A stretch of DNA of 56,852 bases. Origin: Catellatospora coxensis (GTDB lineage Bacteria > Actinomycetota > Actinomycetes > Mycobacteriales > Micromonosporaceae). The stretch lies in contig NZ_BONI01000063.1 of the NCBI RefSeq assembly GCF_016862635.1, forward strand, positions 1-56,852. Reading direction: 5' to 3'. A model generated the notes under the pieces. The model was given only the letters and a program-made list of their open reading frames with translations. It was not told the DNA's origin and searched no databases. The translations under genes were made by a program, and so were the position numbers. This document shows positions 30,877 to 38,425 of the stretch, in pieces (the stretch's first letter is position 1; each line of letters opens with the position of its first letter).

Positions 30877-31610
30877 GAGCCGACCTCCTCGCGTACCCGC
30901 AGCACGTGGTGGCCCTGCTCGCGCAGGCGCGCGACGGCGCCGGCCAGGTCGGCGGCGCTGACCGCCACCTCCACGACGCAGCGCGGTCCGGTGTCGGCGG
31001 CGGCGGTGCTCAGCGTGCCGTCGGCGACGGTCCACGTGCCCGCGCCGGGCAGCCGCACCGTCTCCCCGCGGTGGTCGCTGACCAGCACCGAGCCGCCGCG
31101 CGCGGCGACCTCCAGCACGATCTCGGGGACCAGGTCGCGGGTCGCGGCGTCCAGACCCTCCCACGGTTCGTCGAGGATCAGCAGGTCGGGCGGGGCGAGC
31201 AGGGCCTGCGCCAGGCCGACCTTCTGCGCGGTGCCCTTGGACAGCTCGGGCAGCTTGACGTCGCGGAACTCGCCGAGCCCGAGCCGCTGGACCCACTCGT
31301 CGACGGCCCGCCCGGCCGCGGCGGGGCCGAGCCCGCGCACCGCGGCCATGGCCCGCAGGTAGCCGTCGACGGTGCTCGGCTGCTCGGCGGGGAAGCGCTC
31401 CGGGACCCAGCCCACCACGGCGGGGCGGCCGGTCACCCGGCCCTTCGCCGGGCGCAGCACCCCGGCGATGAGCTGGAGCAATGTGGACTTGCCGGCACCG
31501 TTGCGGCCCAGCACCACCACGATGCCGCCGGGCTCCACCCGGGCCGTGACGTCGCGCAGGACCCACGGGCCGCCGCGGCGGTAGCGCAGCCACACGTCGT
31601 CTAGATGCAC
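30873..31610 (-). CDS. ABC transporter ATP-binding protein
   Basis: A 245-residue ATPase subunit. Walker A is GRNGAGKST, the signature is LSKGTAQKV, Walker B is LLILDEPWEGLD, and the switch His is in LVSDHRGE. The family is close to ABC-2 exporters of lipids, peptides or drugs. The Q-loop region is short. The C-terminal 50 residues form a small extra domain (VVEVAVSAADLAGAVARL). Translation starts at GTG 31610, 6 bases after a weak CACAAT -10-like box. First gene of a three-gene operon with the permease and a hydrolase. Confidence 0.92.
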   Translation of the reverse strand: MHLDDVWLRYRRGGPWVLRDVTARVEPGGIVVVLGRNGAGKSTLLQLIAGVLRPAKGRVTGRPAVVGWVPERFPAEQPSTVDGYLRAMAAVRGLGPAAAGRAVDEWVQRLGLGEFRDVKLPELSKGTAQKVGLAQALLAPPDLLILDEPWEGLDAATRDLVPEIVLEVAARGGSVLVSDHRGETVRLPGAGTWTVADGTLSTAAADTGPRCVVEVAVSAADLAGAVARLREQGHHVLRVREEVGS

Positions 31611-31765
31611 CGGGCGATTGTGCCACCGGGCACGCCGTACCGGCCATGGGTGATCTTGGCGTGGGGCCGCGACGCGGCCGGAGCGGACATAGGATGGTGC
31701 TTTCGTGCATGTTCGCCGGGTGCCGCGGTGTGGCGGGCCGGGCGGCCGACGGCAGGAGAATCACC

Positions 31766-32659
31766 ATGGATCTCGGAGTGCACCTCGTCAGCTTCACGTT
31801 CCCGGGCGGCACGGCGGCGATCGGCCCGACGCTGGCCGCGGCGGGCCGGGCGGCCGAGGACGCCGGGGTGGCCAACCTGTCGGTGATGGACCACTACCTG
31901 CAGATGGAGGGCATGGACCTGGGCGGTCCGCTGATGCCCATGCTGGAGGGGTACACCACGCTGGGCTTCCTGGCCGCGAACACCCGCACGGTCAAGCTGC
32001 AGCTGCTGGTCACCGGCGTGACGTACCGGCACCCCGGGCTGCTCGCGAAGATCGTGACCACGCTGGACGTGCTGTCCGGCGGCCGGGCCGTGCTCGGCAT
32101 CGGCGCGGCCTGGTACGACCGCGAGCACGCCGCCTACGGGGTGCCCTTCCCGCCGGTGGCCGAGCGCTTCGAGCGGCTGGAGGAGGCGCTGCGCATCGTG
32201 CGCCAGATGTGGAGCGACGACGACGGCCCGTTCGAGGGCCGGCACTATCAGCTGGCGGAGACGGTCAACTCGCCGCAGGCGCTGTCCGCCCCGCACCCGC
32301 CCATCATGATCGGCGGCGGGGGCGAGAAGAAGACGCTGCGCCTGGTCGCCAGGTACGCCGACGCCTGCAACCTGTTCGCCGGGCCGGGCAGCGCGCCGGA
32401 GGAGATCGCGGCGAAGCTCGACGTGCTCCAGCGGCACTGCGAGCGCGAGGGCACCGACTACGACCGCATCCGCAAGACCATCGCCTGGTCGGCCCCGGTG
32501 ACCCCGGACGCGGCCGGCGGGGCGGAGTTCGCCGCGTCGCTGGAGCCGTACGCGAAGCTGGGCGTCACCCAGGTGCACGTGATGCCGTACACGGCCGAGC
32601 CGGTGGCCTTCCTCGACGGCCTCGGCGAGCACGTGGTGGGCCGGCTGAAGCAGCTGTGA
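31766..32659 (+). CDS. LLM-class F420-dependent oxidoreductase
   Basis: A 297-residue TIM-barrel enzyme of the luciferase-like group that uses F420H2. VSFTFPGGTAAIGPTLAAAGRAAEDAGVANLSVMDHY is the usual start. VTGVTYRHPGLLAKIVTTLDVLSGGRAVLGIGAAWYDREH is the family core, and PIMIGGGGEKKTLRLVARYADACN ends the cofactor site. The substrate is unknown. GGAG lies 7 bases before ATG 31766; further in-frame codons upstream lack support. It is divergent from the ABC operon and convergent with the HAD gene. Confidence 0.92.
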   Translation: MDLGVHLVSFTFPGGTAAIGPTLAAAGRAAEDAGVANLSVMDHYLQMEGMDLGGPLMPMLEGYTTLGFLAANTRTVKLQLLVTGVTYRHPGLLAKIVTTLDVLSGGRAVLGIGAAWYDREHAAYGVPFPPVAERFERLEEALRIVRQMWSDDDGPFEGRHYQLAETVNSPQALSAPHPPIMIGGGGEKKTLRLVARYADACNLFAGPGSAPEEIAAKLDVLQRHCEREGTDYDRIRKTIAWSAPVTPDAAGGAEFAASLEPYAKLGVTQVHVMPYTAEPVAFLDGLGEHVVGRLKQL

Positions 32660-32663
32660 CGCC

Positions 32664-33314
32664 TCAGCCGAGGCCGAGCAGCGGCGGGACCTGCGCCATC
32701 GCGGTGACCACGTGCTCGGCCCCGGCGGCGCGCAGCGTGTCCGCGGACGCCAGCGCGGCATACCCGATGACGGTCATGCCCGCCGCCCGGCCGCCGCGCA
32801 CCCCGAACGGGCTGTCCTCGATCAGCACGCAGTCCGCCGGGTCGACCCCGATCCGGTCGGCGGCCAGCAGGAACAGGTCGGGCTCGGGCTTGCCCCGGGC
32901 GACCATCGACGCGCTGTAGAGGTGCTCGCCGAAGTAGCCGGCCAGCCCGGTGACCCGCAGCCGGAACGCGATCTCGTGCGGCGTGCCGCTGGACGCCACG
33001 CACACCGGCACCGCCGCGGCACGCAGCAGGTCCAGCAGCTCGCGTACGCCGTCGACGGCGGTCAGCTCGTCGCGCTGGCGCGCCAGCACCTCGCGCTCGT
33101 ACGCGGCGGGCAGGTCGAAGCCGATCGGGCGGCCGAGTTCGAGCTCGACCTCGGCGACGCACTCGACGGTGGCCCGGCCCATGTAGCGCTCGATGCTCTG
33201 CGCCGGCGTCGTGGGCAGGCCGGCCCGGGTGACCAGCTCCGCGAACACCGTGTTGTTGATGATCTCGGAGTCCACCAGCACGCCGTCGCAGTCGAACACC
33301 ACCGCTTTGATCAC
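32664..33314 (-). CDS. HAD-superfamily phosphatase, beta-phosphoglucomutase-like
   Basis: A 216-residue phosphohydrolase. Motif I is FDCDGVLVDSE (nucleophile Asp8, acid Asp10), motif II VASSGTP, motif III Lys of RGKPEPD, motif IV LIEDSPFG. A helical cap domain (about 15-85) classes it with the PGM/phosphatase subgroup acting on sugar phosphates or similar. GTG 33314 begins directly at the first beta-strand. The frame is open far upstream, but that sequence is not HAD-like. Its substrate cannot be inferred from the neighbours. Confidence 0.9.
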   Translation of the reverse strand: MIKAVVFDCDGVLVDSEIINNTVFAELVTRAGLPTTPAQSIERYMGRATVECVAEVELELGRPIGFDLPAAYEREVLARQRDELTAVDGVRELLDLLRAAAVPVCVASSGTPHEIAFRLRVTGLAGYFGEHLYSASMVARGKPEPDLFLLAADRIGVDPADCVLIEDSPFGVRGGRAAGMTVIGYAALASADTLRAAGAEHVVTAMAQVPPLLGLG

Positions 33315-33451
33315 CCGTACAGGTAACCACGGACGGGCGGGCCGCCGCGCCACGGGTGTGACGGGGTGTCGCGATGTGGACAAATCGGATGTACTGGTCG
33401 CGCGCCGGGTCCGATCATGAGCGGCAACGACCCGGTGCGCGGAGGTATGCC

Positions 33452-34606
33452 ATGTCCCGTCAGCTGACCCGCAGAACCGTGCTCGCCGCCGGGCTGGGAC
33501 TGGCCGCCGCGCCACTGCTGCCCGCACACCGCTCGGCCGCCGCCGAACCCCCGCTGCGCGTCGGCGTGCTGGCCGCGCGGACCGGCGGCCTCGTCGAGCA
33601 CGGCCGCCAGCACCTGCTCGGCGCGCAGCGGCGGGCCGACGGGCTGAACGGCGCGGCCGGGCACGGCGGCGCACACCCCGCCCCGCAGCTGGAACTGCTG
33701 CTCCAGGACGTCGGCGACACCCCGGCGACCGCCCGGGAAGCCGTGTCCCGGCTGCTCGACCGGGGCGTGCACGCCATCGTCGGACCGCCCGCCGGCTGGC
33801 TCGACGACGCCGTCACCGGCACCGCGCAGGCCGCCTGCACCCCGCTCGTGCTCCCGGCCACCGGCCCGGCCCCGGGGTCGCCGTACGCCTTCCGCAGCGC
33901 GCCCACCGACGCGCAGGTGCACCGGGCGCTGCTCGCCGCGATGACGGCGGGCGGCCAGCGCGCCGCCGGGGTGCTCCGCCTCGACGCGCGCGACACCCCG
34001 GCGCTGCGGGAGGCGCTCGCCGCCGAGGCCGCCGGGCAGGGCGCGCGCATCGTGTCCACCGAACCGGTGCCGCTCGACGGCACGGGCCTCGCGGACAAGG
34101 TGAAGGCCCTGCTGGCGGCGACTCCCGAAGCGCTGCTGCTGGACCTGCCCGCGTCCCTGGCCGCCGCGGCGGCTGCGGCCGCCAAGACCGGGGGCTGGAC
34201 CGGCCCCGTGCTGTCCACACCGGACGCCGCGTCGGCGATGTTCCACCAGCTCGCGGGTGAGGCGGCGGCGGGCGTGCGGGCTGTCAGCCCGTGGCTGCCG
34301 GCGGCCGCCGAAGCGCCGGAGACGCTGCCGCACTGGTCGGGCGTGCGGCGTTTCGCCGCCGAGCTGGGCACCGCCCCCGCCCCGTCCGCCGGGTACGCCG
34401 CCGACGCGGTGACCCTGCTGCACCAGGCGTTCCTCGGCCACCGCGACAAGATGGCCGCCCGCGACCAGCTCGAACGCGCCTGCTGCGTCGGCGTCACCGG
34501 CGTGTACAACCTGACCGCCGACGACCACGCGGGCCTGGCCCCCGACGCCCTCACCCTGCTCACCTCCCGCGCCGGCTTGTGGACGACCTTGCCTCCTGCC
34601 CCGTGA
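33452..34606 (+). CDS. Tat-exported periplasmic binding protein, Leu/Ile/Val type
   Basis: A 384-residue exported protein. The N-terminus is a twin-arginine signal (LTRRTVLAAGLGLAAAPLL). The rest is a two-lobed type I periplasmic binding fold like the branched-chain amino acid receptors (PLRVGVLAARTGGLVEHGRQHLLGAQ, HAIVGPPAG, SPYAFRSAPTDAQVHRALL). No ABC permease or ATPase is adjacent, so it is either a receptor for a distant transporter or a signalling sensor. GGAGG lies 6 bases before ATG 33452. The sequence is unusually Ala-rich, with one long Ala run. Confidence 0.85.
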   Translation: MSRQLTRRTVLAAGLGLAAAPLLPAHRSAAAEPPLRVGVLAARTGGLVEHGRQHLLGAQRRADGLNGAAGHGGAHPAPQLELLLQDVGDTPATAREAVSRLLDRGVHAIVGPPAGWLDDAVTGTAQAACTPLVLPATGPAPGSPYAFRSAPTDAQVHRALLAAMTAGGQRAAGVLRLDARDTPALREALAAEAAGQGARIVSTEPVPLDGTGLADKVKALLAATPEALLLDLPASLAAAAAAAAKTGGWTGPVLSTPDAASAMFHQLAGEAAAGVRAVSPWLPAAAEAPETLPHWSGVRRFAAELGTAPAPSAGYAADAVTLLHQAFLGHRDKMAARDQLERACCVGVTGVYNLTADDHAGLAPDALTLLTSRAGLWTTLPPAP

Positions 34607-34662
34607 CCCGTCCGGCCGCGACATCGGGTGATCGGATGCGCGACCGCCGCATACTGGGCCGC

Positions 34663-35115
34663 GTGACCCACGACGACAGCGCAGGGCCGCCGGCCGAGGA
34701 GTGCCTGCTGTGCCGGCCCGCCGAGGCGGACGGGTTCTTCGAGCGCCGCCGGGTGTGGGAGGACGAGCACTGGCGGCTGTCGGTGGTGCTCCGGGGTGCG
34801 GTCGCGGGGTTCGCGCACCTGGAGCCGCGCCGGCACATCCCGTACATCACCGACCTGGCCGGGCCGGAGGCGGCGACCCTCGGGCCGGTGCTGGCCCGGG
34901 CCACCGCGGCGGTGCGCGAGGCGACGGGGGCCGACAAGGTCTACGTGTACGTCTTCGGCGACCGGGTGCCGCACCTGCACTTCAACCTGGCCCCGAGCCA
35001 TCCGGGCGGCCCGCTGGTCGGCGGCGCGGGCCAGGTGCGGGCCGGTGCCCCGCAGCTCGACCGGGGTGTGCACGAGGCCGCTGCGGCTTCGGTGCGCCGG
35101 GTGCTCGGCGGGTGA
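34663..35115 (+). CDS. HIT-like nucleotide hydrolase/transferase
   Basis: A 150-residue protein of the histidine triad superfamily. A CLLC pair near the N-terminus may bind zinc. HLEPRRHIPYITDLAGPEA is the substrate-site strand, and PHLHFNLAP corresponds to the triad HxHxH. The last His is replaced by Asn, and the central nucleophilic His is kept. It may hydrolyse dinucleoside polyphosphates or AMP-linked compounds. GTG 34663 lies 7 bases after CATACT, suggesting leaderless expression; an ATG at 34636 is the alternative. Confidence 0.78.
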   Translation: MTHDDSAGPPAEECLLCRPAEADGFFERRRVWEDEHWRLSVVLRGAVAGFAHLEPRRHIPYITDLAGPEAATLGPVLARATAAVREATGADKVYVYVFGDRVPHLHFNLAPSHPGGPLVGGAGQVRAGAPQLDRGVHEAAAASVRRVLGG

Positions 35116-35163
35116 GGCGCGCGCCGGCCGGGTAATGGGGCATTTCGGCAATTTTGCGAATTC

Positions 35164-35194
35164 TTGTCCGGTTTACGCTGTTTGTCGGTAGCGT
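35164..35194 (+). promoter_or_regulatory. Probable promoter of the M15-like secreted protein gene
   Basis: TTGTCC (35164-35169) and TAGCGT (35189-35194) are separated by 19 bases, 38 bases before the ATG and within a locally AT-richer stretch. The spacing is slightly longer than ideal. Confidence 0.4.
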
Positions 35195-35231
35195 CAGGGC
35201 AGCCCGACCTTCCCCTAGCAGTGGAGAACCC

Positions 35232-36440
35232 ATGCGCCGCACCGTGCGACGTGGTCTCTTGTTGCTGACCACGGCCACCGTCCTCGTCCTCGGCTGGCCC
35301 GGCGCCGGCGCGCAGGCCGCCGCCTATCTCAGCCACCGCACCACCGTCGACATCTTCCGCGACGCCGGGATCTCGATCTGGTCCAGCGGGAAGTGCTCCG
35401 ATCGCGACAACCCGAACTGCACGTCGTTCGAGCGCATCCGCCGGAGCACCGTCGACGGCCTGCTCACCCTGCGCAAGGCCAGCAAGTGCGACCTGCGGGT
35501 CACCGGCGGCACCGAGACCGGCCACGGCTCCGGCACGTACACGCACTGGAACGGCTGGAAGATCGACATCAGCAAGTACGACTGCGTCGGCCGCTACATC
35601 AAGCGGTACTTCCGCTACGTCGGCTACATCCGAGGCTGGGGTTACCAGTACAAGGCCCCGTCCGGGAACGTCTACACCGACGAGGGCAACCACTGGGACA
35701 TCCTGTACTACAGCTGCGGCGGCTGCTCCGACGACGACGCCGACCTGGCCCCGAGCCCGTCGCCGAAACCGAGCCCGTCGCCCTCCGCGAAGCCCGGCTC
35801 GTCGCCCTCCGCGTCCGCGAAGCCGAGCCCGTCGGTGTCCACGAGCCCGTCCGTGCCACCGGCCTCGGCCCTCCCCGCGCCGCCGCCTTCGGCCGCCGCA
35901 TCTGCCTCGGCGTCGCCGAGCCCGTCGACATCGGTCTCGCCGAGTGCGCCCGCTACGGCGCAGCCGGTGGTCGCCCCGGTGGCCTCGCCAGGTGTCACGC
36001 CTTCGGCGAGCCTGAGCGCCGGTCCGCCGGCGACAGGCGCGACGCAGCCCAGCATGACGCCGCAGCCCAAGCCCAGCGCGACGGCCCAACCCAGCGCCAC
36101 GCAGCAGCCGAAGTCCAGCACCACGGCACAACCCAGCACCACGGCGCAGCCCGGTGCGACTGCGACGGCCCAGGCGGGCCTGGCACCGCCGCCCCTGACC
36201 CCGTCCACGACGCCGTCGGTGACGCCTTCGGCAGGCCCGTCGGCATCGGACGGAACCGTCCCGGGTGCGGCTTCAGCCGTCGCGGGTCAGGCAGCTCCGG
36301 AGTCGCCGGTGGCGCTGCCGCCGCCCCCGCTGCGTGAGCCCGTGCCGCAGCCGACGAAGCTGCTGCGGGCCGTGGACCCGGAGCCGCGTACGCCGCCCGC
36401 CACCATGAACCCGGCGGAGGTCGACGCACCACTCGGCTGA
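35232..36440 (+). CDS. Secreted M15-like peptidase with Ser/Pro/Ala-rich tail
   Basis: A 402-residue exported protein. The signal peptide covers 1-31 (VRRGLLLLTTATVLVLGWPG, then AQAAA). Residues about 33-170 resemble a D-Ala-D-Ala or endopeptidase M15/VanY domain: HWNGWKID gives the HxxGxxxD zinc pattern and NHWDI a second His, and four or more cysteines suggest disulfides. Residues about 175-402 are low-complexity (PSPSPKPSPS, then TAQPSAT-like repeats), probably a wall-spanning or glycosylated stalk. No LPXTG or transmembrane anchor is seen. The M15 call rests on the His/Asp pattern only. GTGGAGAA precedes the ATG. Confidence 0.7.
   Translation: MRRTVRRGLLLLTTATVLVLGWPGAGAQAAAYLSHRTTVDIFRDAGISIWSSGKCSDRDNPNCTSFERIRRSTVDGLLTLRKASKCDLRVTGGTETGHGSGTYTHWNGWKIDISKYDCVGRYIKRYFRYVGYIRGWGYQYKAPSGNVYTDEGNHWDILYYSCGGCSDDDADLAPSPSPKPSPSPSAKPGSSPSASAKPSPSVSTSPSVPPASALPAPPPSAAASASASPSPSTSVSPSAPATAQPVVAPVASPGVTPSASLSAGPPATGATQPSMTPQPKPSATAQPSATQQPKSSTTAQPSTTAQPGATATAQAGLAPPPLTPSTTPSVTPSAGPSASDGTVPGAASAVAGQAAPESPVALPPPPLREPVPQPTKLLRAVDPEPRTPPATMNPAEVDAPLG
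35748..36250 (+). repeat. Low-complexity Ser/Pro/Ala/Thr coding repeat
   Basis: Short degenerate codon-length repeats encode PSPSPKPSPSPS, SASAKPSPS and then several TAQPSAT / TTAQPG units. This region is prone to slippage and could vary in length between strains. Confidence 0.75.
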
Positions 36441-36449
36441 GCAGGTTTC

Positions 36450-36488
36450 GGGCCGTCCGCGGGGGAGCGCCGTTCCCGCGGGCGGCCC
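36450..36488. terminator. Bidirectional terminator hairpin
   Basis: A 14-bp stem (GGGCCGTCCGCGGG and CCCGCGGGCGGCCC, one G-U pair) with an 11-base loop lies between the convergent M15-like and SnoaL-like genes, 10 bases after one stop and 3 bases from the other. Confidence 0.75.
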
Positions 36489-36491
36489 GGT

Positions 36492-36830
36492 TCAGCCCTT
36501 GACGTAGGAGAGCTTCTCCGCGATCCGGCCGTCGCGGACCCGGATGACGTCGACGCCGCGCACGTGGCCGGTGCCCCAGTCGTACCGCCACCGCTGCACC
36601 ACCAGGTCGTCCGCGATGGTCAGCTCCTCGACGTCGAACCGGCCCTCGAGCTGCTCGAACACCGGCCGCCAGGCTTCGCGTACCTCGTCGCGGCCCTCGT
36701 GGCGGCGGCCGTCCGGGGCGGGGTTCGTGCTCTCGAACACCACGTCGGCCGTGCACAGGTCGAGCGCGGCTTCGAGATCGTGGTCGTTCCACGCGCCGTT
36801 GAAGGCGTCGATCAGTCCAGGCGTGTCCAT
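36492..36830 (-). CDS. SnoaL-like / NTF2-fold protein
   Basis: A 112-residue cone-shaped NTF2-fold protein (LIDAFNGAWNDHDLEAALDLCTADVVFES, then VRVRDGRIAEKLSYVK). Family members include polyketide cyclases and ketosteroid isomerase-like enzymes as well as structural binders. Without neighbours of a pathway the role is unknown. ATG 36830 is 6 bases after TATCGT (36837-36842 on the coding strand), which supports leaderless transcription and this start. Confidence 0.85.
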   Translation of the reverse strand: MDTPGLIDAFNGAWNDHDLEAALDLCTADVVFESTNPAPDGRRHEGRDEVREAWRPVFEQLEGRFDVEELTIADDLVVQRWRYDWGTGHVRGVDVIRVRDGRIAEKLSYVKG

Positions 36831-36937
36831 GCTCGAACGATAGGTCCGCGCGCCGCCCTGAGCTTCGCGGACAGGCCCGGCGCGGGTGCCGGGTTCAGGA
36901 CAGCGGCCGCGCGCCGGTCGCCGGGCCGGGACATGGG

Positions 36938-36975
36938 CCGCGCGCCGGTCCTGTGGCCCAGCGGCCGGCGCGCGG
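36938..36975 (-). terminator. Terminator hairpin after yeiH
   Basis: CCGCGCGCCGG and CCGGCGCGCGG form a perfect 11-bp stem 12 bases beyond the yeiH stop codon on its strand. A second copy of the left arm at 36906-36916 offers an alternative pairing. Confidence 0.65.
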
Positions 36976-36987
36976 AGTCGGGGTCCG

Positions 36988-38112
36988 TCAGGCGGTGAAG
37001 CCCGCGAACAGGATCGAGGCCAGGCCGAGGCCGATGGCGAGGTTGGCCAGGGTCGCGCCGCCGAACACGGCGACCGGCCGCCAGCCCGCCTCGCGCAGGG
37101 CGCTGACCCGCAGCTGCAGGCCGATGCTGACGAAGGCGAGGATCAGGAACCAGGTGCGCAGGTCGTTGATGACGCCGATGTGGGCCTTGGCCTCGGCGGC
37201 GCTGACCGTGCCGGCGTACCAGGTGCCGATCGCGGAGGCGGCGATGAAGCCGAGCACGAACTTGGGGAAGCGGTCCCACAGCTGGCGCAGCCCGGGGCGC
37301 CGCGCGTCGGCGTCCTTCTCGACCTTGAACGCGAACCAGGCCGTCAGCGCGACCGCGACGATGCCGATCAGCGCGTTCTGGGTGGCCTTGACGATGGTGG
37401 CGATCTGCAGGGTCTGCTCGCCCGCGATCGCTCCGGCGGCGGTGACCGCGGCGGTCGTGTCGATGTTGCCGCCGATCCAGGCTCCGGCGACGGCGGGGCT
37501 GAGCCCGAGCACGTCGGCGAGCCACGGCAGCAGGAAGATCGAGGGCAGCGCGAAGATGATGACCAGGCTGGCCGCGTACGCGAGCTGCTCGCGTTTGGCC
37601 CGCACGGCTCCGGCGGCGGCGATCGCGGCGCTGACGCCGCAGATGGACACGGCGGCCGACAGCAGGGCGCGCAGCTTCTCGTCGAGGCCGAGCAGGCCGC
37701 CGAGATACCAGGTGATCAGGAAGACGCTGCTGATCAGCAGGACGGCCTGGCCGATCGCGGGGCCGGCCGCCTTGGCGATGAGGCTGAGGTTGATCGACGC
37801 GCCGAGCAGCACCAGGCCGGTCTTGATGAAGAACTCGGTGCGCACCGCGTCGGCGATGCGCTCGCGCAGTCCCGCGTAATAGACGATGACGTTGCCGATG
37901 AGGCCGAGCGCGATCGCGTAGATCGGGTACTCGACGGCGGCGGCGAACTTCTCCAGGCCGGTGCCTTTGGCCGCGGCCGGGACGGTGTCCTCCAGGTAGC
38001 GGGCCACCGAACCGAGGACGAGCACGACGAGCACGCCGAGGACGAGCCACGGCCAGGTGCGGGCGGGCCGCTCGGCGGGCGGCGCGGCGAGGTCCTGTTC
38101 GGTGGCGACCAT
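36988..38112 (-). CDS. YeiH-family (UPF0324) putative sulfate/anion exporter
   Basis: A 374-residue membrane protein with about ten helices. Family signatures include IYAIALGLIGNVIVYYAG, EFFIKTGLVLLGASINL, AWIGGNIDTTAAVTAAGAI and ATIVKATQNALIG. YeiH relatives are proposed to export sulfate or related anions, and some are expressed under sulfur stress; the substrate is not proven. The ATG shares one base with the stop of the small upstream gene (TGATG), so translation is coupled. Confidence 0.88.
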   Translation of the reverse strand: MVATEQDLAAPPAERPARTWPWLVLGVLVVLVLGSVARYLEDTVPAAAKGTGLEKFAAAVEYPIYAIALGLIGNVIVYYAGLRERIADAVRTEFFIKTGLVLLGASINLSLIAKAAGPAIGQAVLLISSVFLITWYLGGLLGLDEKLRALLSAAVSICGVSAAIAAAGAVRAKREQLAYAASLVIIFALPSIFLLPWLADVLGLSPAVAGAWIGGNIDTTAAVTAAGAIAGEQTLQIATIVKATQNALIGIVAVALTAWFAFKVEKDADARRPGLRQLWDRFPKFVLGFIAASAIGTWYAGTVSAAEAKAHIGVINDLRTWFLILAFVSIGLQLRVSALREAGWRPVAVFGGATLANLAIGLGLASILFAGFTA

Positions 38113-38270
38113 CAGGGCACCAGGCCCGTCGGGATGACGCCGGTCAGCACGAGCGCGACCAGGAGCAGGCCGACGGCGGTGGCCAGCCAGTCCTCGTTGA
38201 GGGCGGCGCGCAGGGCGCGGGCGACGGCGTTGGAGTCGGTGGCGGTCTGCGGTGGGGTGAGGTCACTCAT
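38112..38270 (-). CDS. 52-residue membrane protein coupled to YeiH
   Basis: A short gene recovered by reading the strand upstream of yeiH. It encodes MSDLTPPQTATDSNAVARAL, then RAALNEDWLATAVGLLLVAL and a hydrophobic end (VLTGVIPTGLVP). A soluble, amphipathic N-terminus is followed by one transmembrane helix. GAAAGG lies 8 bases before the ATG. Its TGA overlaps the yeiH ATG by one base. Arrangement and topology suggest a stabilising or regulatory subunit of the transporter; this is inference. Confidence 0.8.
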   Translation of the reverse strand: MSDLTPPQTATDSNAVARALRAALNEDWLATAVGLLLVALVLTGVIPTGLVP

Positions 38271-38311
38271 GGCGTACGCCTTTCGGGGCTGGAGATGGCG
38301 ACGGCGCTTAT

Positions 38312-38345
38312 TCTATACAAGGCCGGTAGGATTAGTCGAGATTAG
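38312..38345 (-). promoter_or_regulatory. Promoter with GATTAG direct repeats for the yeiH unit
   Basis: On the coding strand CTAATC TCGA CTAATC (38330-38345) precedes a TATAGA-type -10 region (38312-38318). The two boxes are 10 bp apart, one helical turn, and overlap the -35 region, which suits an activator or a repressor binding side by side. The small-protein gene starts about 42 bases downstream. Confidence 0.5.
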
Positions 38346-38365
38346 ATTTCCTGCCTGGTCACAGG

Positions 38366-38401
38366 GCTGCGCCCCTGCTGTTGTAGCAGCAGGGGCGCAG
38401 C
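38366..38401 (-). terminator. Strong terminator hairpin after the five-domain secreted protein gene
   Basis: GCTGCGCCCCTGCTG and its exact complement form a 15-bp stem with a TTGTAG loop, 24 bases after the stop of the large minus-strand gene. On the plus strand it is followed by CTTTCGT. It also insulates the yeiH promoter from the large gene. Confidence 0.8.
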
Positions 38402-38425
38402 TTTCGTCCTATTTGCGAGTGGTGG

